Shown here: positions 1 to 6,707 of the stretch, piece by piece
Layout: every line of letters begins with the position of its first letter
Position numbering within the stretch: position 1 is the stretch's first letter
Source: Clostridiales bacterium
Lineage (GTDB): Bacteria > Bacillota_E > Sulfobacillia > Sulfobacillales > JAIMBI01
Direction of reading: 5' to 3'
DNA: 14,510 nt
NCBI GenBank assembly: GCA_027318915.1
Contig: DAHVOH010000075.1
Span: 1-14,510, forward strand
Notes under the pieces: model-generated
The model's database searches: none
What the model was told of the DNA's origin: nothing
Seen by the model: the letters and a program-made list of their open reading frames with translations, nothing else
Program-made: the position numbers and the translations under genes

Positions 1-468
1 CCGCCTTCCGGGCGACCGCCGCTCAGTGAGCTTGACGCCGTCACCCGCGAGGCCATCGACGCGCCGGTCGCCATCCCCGACCGCGAGGCGGTCCGCCAAG
101 CCTGGACGACCGCCCTGCTCGCTCCGCGCTGGGACGGGGAGCCGGTCTGGCATCACGGCGATCTTCTCCCGCCCAATGTGCTGATCCGGGAGGGCCGGCT
201 GGCGGCCATTTTAGACTTCGGCAGCGTCGGCATCGGGGATCCGGCGCTTGACCTGGTGCCGGCGTGGAGCCTGTTTGGCCCGGACGGCCGGAAAGTGTTC
301 CGCCAGACGCTCGGCGGCGATGAGGGGCTGTGGAGCCGTGTGCGCGGCTATGCCCTGCACCAAGCGCTGCTCATCATCCCCTACTACTCCAAGAGCCATC
401 CCGCTTTTGTCACCATGGCGCGGCGCACCATCCGCGAAGTGCTCTCCGACCACACGACGTGTGATTAG
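1..468 (+). CDS. Phosphotransferase of the aminoglycoside/choline kinase (APH) family, C-terminal part
   Basis: The reading frame is open from the first base of the window to the TAG at 466-468, giving 155 residues of a protein that starts upstream. Around residue 52 it shows the Brenner-type catalytic loop HGDLLPPN: Asp54 would be the catalytic base and Asn59 a metal ligand. LDFG follows at 71-74 with Asp72 as the second Mg2+ ligand, then GIGDPALDL, the usual APH continuation. These motifs mark an ATP-dependent small-molecule kinase; family members phosphorylate aminoglycosides, choline, homoserine, fructosamine or other hydroxyl or amine substrates. Full-length members are about 280-300 residues, so roughly half is missing and the substrate cannot be told. 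The rest is helical, ending in a basic segment near PAFVTMARRTIREVL. The fold is certain enough; a resistance role should not be assumed. Confidence 0.88.
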   Translation, partial: PPSGRPPLSELDAVTREAIDAPVAIPDREAVRQAWTTALLAPRWDGEPVWHHGDLLPPNVLIREGRLAAILDFGSVGIGDPALDLVPAWSLFGPDGRKVFRQTLGGDEGLWSRVRGYALHQALLIIPYYSKSHPAFVTMARRTIREVLSDHTTCD

Positions 469-877
469 CAAGCGCGCCAGGACGCGCGTCGTCCACGGAC
501 GAACGCTTCGGAGCCGATGGCTCAGCCGGGGACGAGAGCGCCGGCGGGATCCACCGGATCCCACGCACGGCGGGGCAGCCACGCGTCGGAGATTGGCCGG
601 CGCGCGGTCCGGACGCCCGGGCGCCGGTTCCGGTGCAGGGCCAGCCGCACCCTATCCGTCGCCCATCTCATCCGTCTCATGGAACCGGCGAGCGGGGCGA
701 CCGCGAACACCGGGCGCCGGGATGGGTCCTTGAGACACCGGCACGCGAAGCATGAGTGCCGGACGGCACATCAAGACAGCCGGCCGCCCATGGGATTGCC
801 CCGAACGGACCGTCGTCGCCGCCGACCCCGCCGGCCGAGCGTGGCGGCACCCAGGCGCACACCTTCGCCCGGCGCCT
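469..877. other. Non-coding gap with nested inverted repeats
   Basis: This gap separates two convergent genes, the kinase (+) and the dehydrogenase (-). Open frames cross it on both strands, but they are Arg/Gly/Pro-rich with no motif and no matching ribosome binding site. Three inverted repeats are visible: GGGATCC/GGATCCC at 546-552 and 556-562; a 10-bp pair CGCCGGTTCC/GGAACCGGCG at 622-631 and 681-690, enclosing a smaller GGTGC/GCACC pair; and CCGGCAC/GTGCCGG at 738-744 and 756-762. None has a following T-run, so none is a standard terminator, although transcripts from both sides must end here. Confidence 0.5.
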
Positions 878-1636
878 TCAAAACAACTGCAGGCCGCCAT
901 CCACGGTGAGAACCTGGCCCGAGACGTAGCGTGAGCTGTCCGATAAAAACACCACCGTCATGTCCGCAATGTCGGCCGGCTGCCCCAGGCGCCGGAGGGG
1001 AATGCGCTCCACCAGCGCCCGCTGACCCGCCTCACCCATCGCCTCCCACTGACGTTCGCTGGCCGGATTCGACCGGACGAATCCGGGGCAGATGCAGTTG
1101 ACACGGATGCCATGCGGACCGAGTTCCTGCGCCATCTGTCGCGTGAGCCCGATTTGACCGGCTTTCGCGCTCGTATATGCTTGAATCCCGGTCAGGCTCG
1201 CACTCCGCCCGGCGCCGGACGATATGTTGACAATGGCGCCGCGCTTCTGACCCTTCATCGTCGGCGCCACCGCCCGGATGCCGTTGAAGCTGCCGGTCAG
1301 GTTGATGGCCAGCACCCGCTGCCAATCCTCGTCCGAAACCTGTTCGATGGCCTGATGCACCTGACCGGCCACACCCCCGGCACAGTTCACCAGTCCGTCA
1401 ATCCGACCCTCACGGCGAAGAACCTCCTGGACCCAGGCGGCCCAAGCCTCCGCCGCCGTCACATCCATCACGCGGGCTCTGCCCTCACCCCATTGGCGCT
1501 CGGCCCCATGGACCGCATCGGCTAGGATATCCGCCCCATACACAACCGCCCCCGCCGCCCCCGCCGCCTCCGCAATAGCGCGGCCGATGCCGTGCGCGAT
1601 GCCTGTGACCAGCACGACGCTGCCATCCAATCGCAT
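878..1636 (-). CDS. Short-chain dehydrogenase/reductase (SDR, classical type, FabG/glucose-dehydrogenase-like)
   Basis: A 252-residue NAD(P)-dependent oxidoreductase of the classical SDR size. The nucleotide-binding motif TGIAHGIG is at residues 11-18. Asp36 ends the second beta strand (YGADI), which in this family favours NAD(H) over NADP(H). The NCAG motif is at 84-87. The catalytic tetrad can be read as Asn112, Ser140, Tyr154 and Lys158 (YTSAK). The end of the protein, VSGQVLTVDGG near the C-terminus, is standard. The start is the ATG at 1634-1636, preceded by GGAGGG six bases away; the frame is open 39 codons further up, but that part is Gly/Arg-rich and not SDR-like. Substrate is not predictable: 3-oxoacyl-ACP reductase, sugar or alcohol dehydrogenase are all possible. 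It is monocistronic and convergent with the kinase. Confidence 0.93.
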   Translation of the reverse strand: MRLDGSVVLVTGIAHGIGRAIAEAAGAAGAVVYGADILADAVHGAERQWGEGRARVMDVTAAEAWAAWVQEVLRREGRIDGLVNCAGGVAGQVHQAIEQVSDEDWQRVLAINLTGSFNGIRAVAPTMKGQKRGAIVNISSGAGRSASLTGIQAYTSAKAGQIGLTRQMAQELGPHGIRVNCICPGFVRSNPASERQWEAMGEAGQRALVERIPLRRLGQPADIADMTVVFLSDSSRYVSGQVLTVDGGLQLF

Positions 1637-1990
1637 AGTGACCCTCCATCCTCCGGCACCGCCGGACCGATCCCCCTCACAGGGTACCGCTCTTGCACCG
1701 CGCCGCGAACCTTGCCGCCCGCTGCCCGAACCGACCCGGTCATCCGACACCAACCGACGCGCGGGCGCGGATGAAAGTCCAGGCTCCAGGAGACCGGACC
1801 GTCCGCTCCTCGAGCGGCGGAACCCGTGTCAAAGGCGCCAGGCGGAGGATGCAGCGTTGAGCGCTTGCCGGCACGCGCCGGGATGCCGAGGCTTCCCGAG
1901 GGTGTTCACAGCGGCCGGTGGCGGATCGGGGGGAGAGCCTCTCACCGTCATTCCCCGCCTGAGCATGTTCAGTTCACGTTATGCACTATA
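1637..1990. other. Divergent intergenic region between SDR and ATPase genes
   Basis: About 350 bp separate the two divergent starts. It should hold both promoters. The minus-strand side carries the GGAGGG ribosome binding site of the dehydrogenase next to its ATG. On the plus side the only clear promoter element is a TATAAT at its right edge (listed separately). An open frame on the plus strand runs through 1826-1990 into the ATPase, but its sequence has no family resemblance and it is treated as untranslated. Confidence 0.45.
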
Positions 1991-1992
1991 AT
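1987..1992 (+). promoter_or_regulatory. Perfect TATAAT, candidate -10 box overlapping the ATPase start
   Basis: TATAAT stands out in a region of more than 60% GC and sits next to the ATPase reading frame. The hexamers 16-18 bp upstream do not resemble TTGACA well, so the -35 is weak or absent. If it is a real -10, transcription would start near 1999-2000, which excludes the two ATGs at 1991 and 1994 as start codons and places the GAGGAGG at 1998-2004 at the extreme 5' end of the message. Confidence 0.4.
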
Positions 1993-3145
1993 GATGCGAG
2001 GAGGCATCCCAACGAACCAGGCAGCGGGTCCACCATTCCCGGTGGGAGTGCCGGTGGGGCAGGATGACATGATCGACCGGGTGGAGCTTCTGGATGAGCT
2101 CGTGGCCCGGTTGGGCGCCGGTCAGAGTCTTTTGCTGGCGGGACCGCGACGAACCGGCAAATCCGGCGTGGGCCATGAGGCTCTCCGCCGCCTGCGTGCG
2201 GCCAACGTGTACGTGGCTTCGGTCGATTTGTTCCACGTGGCATCCCTGGAGGAGCTGGCCGTACGCCTGCTCGGTGCGACCTTGGAGAATCGCATTGGGC
2301 CTTGGTCCCGCGCCGTGCACAACATCGCCGTGCTGCGCGACGCGCTGGCCAGCGTGAGACTGACGGCCAAAGTCCACGACCTGGAACTGGGCCTGGCCCT
2401 GTCTGCCAAGACGCTTTCTCCCGAGGATGCCCTGGACGTCGCGGTCGCAACAGGCGAGCGCATTGCCGCGCGCGACGGAAAGCGTCTCGTGGTCCTGATG
2501 GACGAGTTTCAGGAAGTGGAACGCATCGGCGGCGACGCATTGTTTCGCCGCCTGCGTGCGCTCATGCAGGCGGCGTCTCACACCGCCTACCTGTTCCTGG
2601 GGAGCCGGCCGTCCCTGCTGCGGGCTCTCTTTTCACAGCATAGCGCCGCCTTCTATCGTTTCGCTCTCCCCATGGAGATGCCGCCCATCCCCGATGCGGC
2701 TTGGCGGACGTATCTCCGCCGCAAGCTGGCGAGCCATCGGCTGACCATCACGGATTCCGCGGTGAACCTCCTCCTGGAGCGCACCGGAGGCCACCCCTGG
2801 TGCACGATGGAAGTCATCTCGGAAGCCTGGATGATGCGCGGCGAGGCGACGACCATTGACGCGGAACATGTCATCCTCGGCTACAACCGGGCCCTCGACC
2901 GCTTGACGCCTGTCTATGAAGCGGAATGGCAGGAGGTTCGCCGAGTCAGGCATGCGGACCTCGTCTTGAAAAGTCTCGTGGCGGGCGCGCCGCCGTTTGA
3001 CGGACATCTCAACTCGGGAACCGTGACGCGCGCTCTCCACCATCTCATCGATATGGCGGTGGTGGAACACGGCACCAAACGCGGCGAATATTTGCTGGTA
3101 GAAAAAATGTTTGGAGAGTGGGTCCGCAGTTACATCTCTTCTTGA
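1991..3145 (+). CDS. ATPase of the STAND/archaeal AAA-type (ATPase_2-like) family
   Basis: A 384-residue predicted cytoplasmic ATPase. The N-terminal PFPVGVPV...DDMIDR leads to a Walker A motif, GPRRTGKS, at 51-58. A hydrophobic strand and Walker B (LVVLMDEF) follow at 166-173 with Asp171-Glu172. A sensor-like LGSRP is at 203-207 and a TGGHPW motif at 265-270, the GxP position of STAND NTPases. The C-terminal ~100 residues resemble a winged helix: TVTRALHHLIDMAVVE, then a short beta hairpin and KMFGEWVRSYI. Proteins of this type are signalling or conflict-related switches with mostly unknown partners; no effector domain is fused here. The start is uncertain. I chose the first ATG of the MM pair at 1991. 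Alternatives are ATG 1994, an ACG at 2012 that has GAGGAGG at good spacing, or GTG/ATG at 2042-2069, which would cut into the conserved N-terminus. No partner gene lies beside it. Confidence 0.85.
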   Translation: MMRGGIPTNQAAGPPFPVGVPVGQDDMIDRVELLDELVARLGAGQSLLLAGPRRTGKSGVGHEALRRLRAANVYVASVDLFHVASLEELAVRLLGATLENRIGPWSRAVHNIAVLRDALASVRLTAKVHDLELGLALSAKTLSPEDALDVAVATGERIAARDGKRLVVLMDEFQEVERIGGDALFRRLRALMQAASHTAYLFLGSRPSLLRALFSQHSAAFYRFALPMEMPPIPDAAWRTYLRRKLASHRLTITDSAVNLLLERTGGHPWCTMEVISEAWMMRGEATTIDAEHVILGYNRALDRLTPVYEAEWQEVRRVRHADLVLKSLVAGAPPFDGHLNSGTVTRALHHLIDMAVVEHGTKRGEYLLVEKMFGEWVRSYISS

Positions 3146-3426
3146 TCGGAGCGGGCGGGCAGGCCCGTCCCGAAACCTGAACGGGTCCGGCCGTTCCGAC
3201 GCACTCACCGTGGGAGCCTCGCCGCATGTCCGAGCCCTCTTCAGCTGTCCTCCGACGACGGCCACGCTGACCACGCACGTGCCCCAGGGCCCGGAATCTT
3301 TGGCGCGTTCACATCTCCGACGAACACATTCCGACCAATGGCCCGGCAATGGGGATCCTCCGGCCCTTGTGGCATGCCGGCACTTGAGGGTATGGTCAGG
3401 GCCATCGACGCACCGGAGGGGATTCT

Positions 3427-4317
3427 GTGCCCGCACGCATCCCGGTTTGGCCGTTCTGGTTCGCCGCCTGCCTGACCTACGGCCTCATTATTTTGGGAGG
3501 CACCGTCACCGGGTCCCACTCGGGTCTGGGGTGCGGTCCCAACTGGCCGGTCTGCCATGGCCGCCTGTTGCCGCCCGCCAACATCCACGCCACGATCGAA
3601 TGGAGTCACCGGGTGGTGGCGGCCATCGTCAGTCTGGTCGTGACGGTGATGGCCATAGGGATCTTTCGTGGCACGCGGGACTCGCGACTGCGCCTTCTGG
3701 CGGTCATGGCCGTCGCCTTGCTGCTTGTGCAGGTGGCTTTGGGTGCGGTCATCGTTTTGACCGGACTGCCCGCGTTGGTGGTCGCGTTCCACGACGCAAC
3801 GGCCACCCTCCTCCTGGCGGTGTTGATGACCCAAGCGCTGGCCGTCACGCGGTCTGGACGTCCCTGGCGCTGGGACAGCTCGTCTCAAGTGCTGTGGGCC
3901 GCCGCCTCGGCCGCCCTGTTGACGCTCTTTTTCGGCAGCTACCTCGCCCATCTGAATCTCGCCGCATCCGGTTTTCTCCATGGCGTGCGAGCATTGGGCA
4001 CCGACCAAGGGCGCATGGTGGTGGGGCCCGGTTGGTGGCACTGGCTTGCTGCCGGCGTGGTCCTCCTGCTGGCGGTCTTGAGCCTGGGACATTACGGGGC
4101 GATGCCGACCTCCGCTCGGCGATGGATTGTCCGGGCCTGGGCTGTGCTGGGTGTCCAGGCGGGCCTAGGGCTGGTTCTCCTGGCGACGGACCTGGATGGA
4201 GCGGTGTTGGTGGCACATGAGGCGCTTGGTGTTGCCACGACGGTCTTGTTCGTGGCCGCCGCTGTTTGCGCATCCACGGACGCGCCCGGCGCCGGCCGGA
4301 TCCCGGACCAAGCTTGA
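3427..4317 (+). CDS. ctaA: Heme A synthase, CtaA/COX15 family
   Basis: A 296-residue membrane protein with about eight hydrophobic helices arranged as two similar four-helix halves, as in CtaA. It would oxidise the C8 methyl of heme O to the formyl of heme A for aa3-type cytochrome oxidase. SGLGCGPNWPVCHG at 32-45 carries Cys36 and Cys43, the disulfide pair of the Bacillus-type enzyme. Glu58 and His61 (EWSHR) match the first-half catalytic Glu and heme ligand; His122 (VAFHDA) is the second first-half His. His205 (GWWHWLAA) and His264 (VAHEAL) are the likely second-half pair. The start is the GTG at 3427, with GGAGGGG at 3415-3421. A weak promoter, TTGTGG (3367) with TATGGT (3391), is possible in the 281-bp upstream gap. 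The usual neighbours ctaB and the oxidase genes are absent here. Confidence 0.93.
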   Translation: MPARIPVWPFWFAACLTYGLIILGGTVTGSHSGLGCGPNWPVCHGRLLPPANIHATIEWSHRVVAAIVSLVVTVMAIGIFRGTRDSRLRLLAVMAVALLLVQVALGAVIVLTGLPALVVAFHDATATLLLAVLMTQALAVTRSGRPWRWDSSSQVLWAAASAALLTLFFGSYLAHLNLAASGFLHGVRALGTDQGRMVVGPGWWHWLAAGVVLLLAVLSLGHYGAMPTSARRWIVRAWAVLGVQAGLGLVLLATDLDGAVLVAHEALGVATTVLFVAAAVCASTDAPGAGRIPDQA

Positions 4318-4471
4318 CGCGAGAAACGACCGGCACGCGCCGGCGGTCAGTCGCCACGCCCCTCCGGGTTCTTACCGCACACCGTGCCGCAGGGTCGGGC
4401 GATCCGGACGGTGCCCCTCCGATCCTTCGGGTGACGGCAGGCCCTGCCGTGTGATCGGACGGTGCCGGACC

Positions 4472-4515
4472 GGAGGGTGTCGGCGTCGGATTCGTTCGTC
4501 CAGCCGACACCCTCC
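4472..4515. repeat. Perfect 13-bp inverted repeat, 18-nt loop
   Basis: GGAGGGTGTCGGC at 4472-4484 is the exact reverse complement of GCCGACACCCTCC at 4503-4515. The loop, 4485-4502, can itself pair weakly (GGA with TCC). It lies about 155 bp after the ctaA stop. There is no T-run after either arm. It could end ctaA transcripts in a Rho-assisted way or be a relic of a mobile element; the sequence does not decide. Confidence 0.6.
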
Positions 4516-4862
4516 CAGCTGCCCTCTCATTCTGGGGCCATGGCTCCACACGCCCCTCATGACGCGTCGCCCGTTCGCGCGGCCCGGGCGGCTGGATTCC
4601 ACCAAATCAACGACGTCGCATCCGGAACGGACCCCTCTGCCGTCGCCCAGCGCGTGTGTCTCCGCAGGCGCACGGTTTACGGATCGATGGACGGGCGAAC
4701 GCCGACTGACACCGCCCGGTGCTGCGGGCTCATTGTCCGGATGCCCGGCAATGTCTCGGCTCGGGTGAGCCCGTTTAGGCTGTGGCCGGAAAGGCACGCG
4801 GCATGGGCGGCACCACGCGCCGATACCCCGAGAGCATGAGGGATCCTTGGGAATAGCCAGGC

Positions 4863-4890
4863 CACGTGGCGCGGGGACCGGCGCCACGTG
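4863..4890. repeat. 10-bp inverted repeat containing CACGTG at both arms
   Basis: CACGTGGCGC (4863-4872) and GCGCCACGTG (4881-4890) are exact reverse complements with an 8-nt spacer. Each arm contains the self-complementary CACGTG. There is no adjacent gene start, so an operator role has no obvious target. Confidence 0.4.
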
Positions 4891-5285
4891 CCGCACCGGC
4901 CGAGCGATCGCCGTCGAGGAGCTCCGTGGTCTGGACGCCGCCTGCAACGCGGCCGCTTGGTCGCCTCCCATGATGCCTTTCGCCGAGGCTTCAGCAGAGG
5001 ACGACGCGCTTTTAACGATCGACCGACGCGGGCTCCGGCTCTGTCTTCAGTGCGAGATCCAGGCCATGCACCGCTGTCGTCAACGGCCCATCGGTCAACA
5101 CTGTCCGACCCACGCCGAAACCGGCCCGGGCTATCGTCTGCGTCTGTTCGGAGACGCCTCGGATGTGACGACCGCCGCCATTGCCATCGACGAAGTTGTC
5201 GAAAGGAAGCATCTCTGACGGGCACGCATTGGAGCCGGCTGCCGTGTTGCGGCCGTAGCTCGCCGCGGCTCGGCGCGCAGTCCCA

Positions 5286-5318
5286 CGATCGCTTCTCTCA
5301 AGTCCAGAGAAGCGATCG
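5286..5318 (-). terminator. 13-bp perfect hairpin after the MFS gene, no U-tract
   Basis: CGATCGCTTCTCT (5286-5298) pairs exactly with AGAGAAGCGATCG (5306-5318) across a 7-nt loop. It begins 9 bases beyond the MFS stop on the minus strand, which is the place of an intrinsic terminator. On the minus strand the bases after the stem are TGGGAC, not a T-run, and the plus side also lacks one. It therefore looks like a transcript 3' end stabiliser or an atypical terminator rather than a textbook one. Confidence 0.55.
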
Positions 5319-5326
5319 GCTGGCGC

Positions 5327-6586
5327 TCACGCCTCTTTCGTCTGCGGAACCGCCGCGCGCTCGGCGAGCACGTAGAGAATGCCGCCCGCCAGTGTCACCG
5401 CCGCCAACACGGTGAACACTCCCCGCACTGCCAGCATGGAGGCGAGCATCACGCCGACCAGCGGACCCACCGTGCGCCCGGCAAAACCCGCCGTGCTCAC
5501 AACGCCCTGGACCGTACCGCGCCGCCCGACCGGGGTGCGGGTGTCGGCTGCGGCCGGAACGGCCGGCCAGACCAGCATCTCCCCGCCGGTGGAGAGCGCC
5601 ATCGCCGCGACGTAGGCCGGATAGGTCCGTACGACGACCAGCAACGCCGCGGCCAGCGCGAAGAACAGACTCCCCACTACCAGTTGCCGAACGGGCCTAT
5701 TGAGGACGCGCACCAGCCGATTCATCACCGGCTGGCCCAGCACCACAACGAAACCGTTCACCGTCCAGAGAAGGCTGTAAAGAGGCAGAGGAATCCCGTC
5801 GCCGTGCAGAAAAGCCGGAACCAGGGTGAACCATTGCGCGTAAACCATCCAGTCCAGAAGAAGTCCTCCAACCAGCACCCAAATCGGCCAGCCCAATCCC
5901 CTCAACGGGATGCCCGTAGAGGGTTCTGACCGACGGTCGGTGCGGGCCTGCTCGGGCCGCTCAAACACTGCGCCCCGATATCCCTGCAGGACCAGAGCCC
6001 AAAAGCCCAGCAGGGCCGCAGCCCCTACACCGAATGCCAGACGAAAGTCCATGGTGGCGAGCAGCCCGGCCAGCACGGGTCCGACCGCTACGCCCACATT
6101 GAACGCGACATACACCACGTTGAACGAGCTACGGCCGCTTCCGGGCCAAGCTCGCGGGGCCAAGGCGTTCAAGCACGCAAAGGTGATGCCGACCGACAAT
6201 CCGGTGAGGACGGCGGCGGCCGCGAAGGCCGCAAGAGCCCCATCGATGGCCGCGGCGGTGAGCGAGAGCGCGCCGATGGCGGCGGAGACCAGAAGGGGAA
6301 CGCGGCCGCCGTACTGATCGAACAACGTCCCGCCGAGCAATGAGCCCACTAGGCCGGCCGCCTGCTGGGCGGTCAGAATGACGGCAACCACCCCCATCGA
6401 CGCATCCAGATGCTCATGCACATAGAGCGTCGTGAGCGACCAGAGAAACGCGAGGCCCATGCTGTTGATGCTGGATCCGACGGCCACCCGCCACATCGCT
6501 GCGGGAATGGCTCCCAGCCGCTCGCCCAAGGCTTCTCCGGAGATCCGGGAGGACACTTTGTTTCCCGCACCGCGTCCTGGTGCCAC
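5327..6586 (-). CDS. Major facilitator superfamily (MFS) transporter
   Basis: A 419-residue integral membrane protein with about 12 hydrophobic helices, the usual MFS length. Motif A between helices 2 and 3 is read as GGTLFDQYGGR at 85-95 (consensus GxLxDRxGR-like, with Gln for Arg). VAFNVGVAVGP at 160-170 is a motif C-like segment in helix 5, found in drug/H+ antiporters. A charged cytoplasmic loop (residues 203-230, with ERPEQARTDRR) divides the halves. The soluble first 30 residues are not conserved-looking. The chosen start is GTG at 6584-6586 with only weak upstream GGTGGG; ATG at residue 31, at the edge of helix 1, is an alternative. An efflux role is plausible. It is divergent from a MocR regulator, which is its probable controller. 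The substrate is unknown. Confidence 0.88.
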   Translation of the reverse strand: MAPGRGAGNKVSSRISGEALGERLGAIPAAMWRVAVGSSINSMGLAFLWSLTTLYVHEHLDASMGVVAVILTAQQAAGLVGSLLGGTLFDQYGGRVPLLVSAAIGALSLTAAAIDGALAAFAAAAVLTGLSVGITFACLNALAPRAWPGSGRSSFNVVYVAFNVGVAVGPVLAGLLATMDFRLAFGVGAAALLGFWALVLQGYRGAVFERPEQARTDRRSEPSTGIPLRGLGWPIWVLVGGLLLDWMVYAQWFTLVPAFLHGDGIPLPLYSLLWTVNGFVVVLGQPVMNRLVRVLNRPVRQLVVGSLFFALAAALLVVVRTYPAYVAAMALSTGGEMLVWPAVPAAADTRTPVGRRGTVQGVVSTAGFAGRTVGPLVGVMLASMLAVRGVFTVLAAVTLAGGILYVLAERAAVPQTKEA

Positions 6587-6641
6587 GATCGGCCCACCAT
6601 CCCCTACGGTCGCCGAATATGCCCCGCCGGCTCGACGCTAA

Positions 6642-6676
6642 CGAAACGACTGGTTCTTGCCAAGAACCAGATTTCG
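6642..6676. promoter_or_regulatory. Dyad operator between the MFS and MocR genes
   Basis: CTGGTTCTTG (6650-6659) and CAAGAACCAG (6661-6670) form a perfect 10-bp inverted repeat around a single C. The outer bases CGAAA (6642-6646) and TTTCG (6672-6676) extend the symmetry. The centre contains TTGCCA on the plus strand (6657-6662) and TTGGCA on the minus strand (6663-6658). Both could be -35 hexamers; on the minus strand TAGCGT (6640-6635) follows at 17 bp. A regulator bound here would cover both promoters. Most likely it is the MocR protein, which is known to autoregulate in related systems. The dyad is seen directly; the binding protein is inferred. Confidence 0.7.
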
Positions 6677-6707
6677 ATCATTCTCTAGATCCAGATGGGA
6701 GGAAGCC

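Larger units (their letters stand above)
4318..5326. other. About 1 kb without a convincing gene
   Basis: The gap lies between convergent ctaA (+) and the MFS gene (-). All long frames are Arg/Pro-rich with no motif. The least unlikely is a 66-codon minus-strand frame, 5212 down to 5012 (MLPFDNFVDGNGG...), which has balanced composition but only a weak ribosome binding site and no family I recognise; it may be a gene remnant. Structure is richer than coding signal: an 11-bp direct repeat CGGACGGTGCC at 4405-4415 and 4456-4466, GGGCTCA/TGAGCCC arms at 4726-4732 and 4766-4772, and three longer inverted repeats listed separately. Confidence 0.5.

Noticed and set aside
517..909. 130-codon plus-strand frame in the gap after the kinase
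   Set aside because: Low-complexity Arg/Pro/Gly composition typical of chance frames in GC-rich DNA.
3111..4220. 369-codon plus-strand frame overlapping ctaA
   Set aside because: It is the +2 shadow of ctaA preceded by intergenic sequence; His/Pro/Arg-rich with no motif, whereas the ctaA frame has all heme-ligand residues and a ribosome binding site.
6657..6707. Upstream extension of the MocR gene (17 extra codons)
   Set aside because: The extension crosses the operator dyad, lacks a ribosome binding site and is not part of the GntR domain; ATG 6708 has GGGAGG at the right distance.
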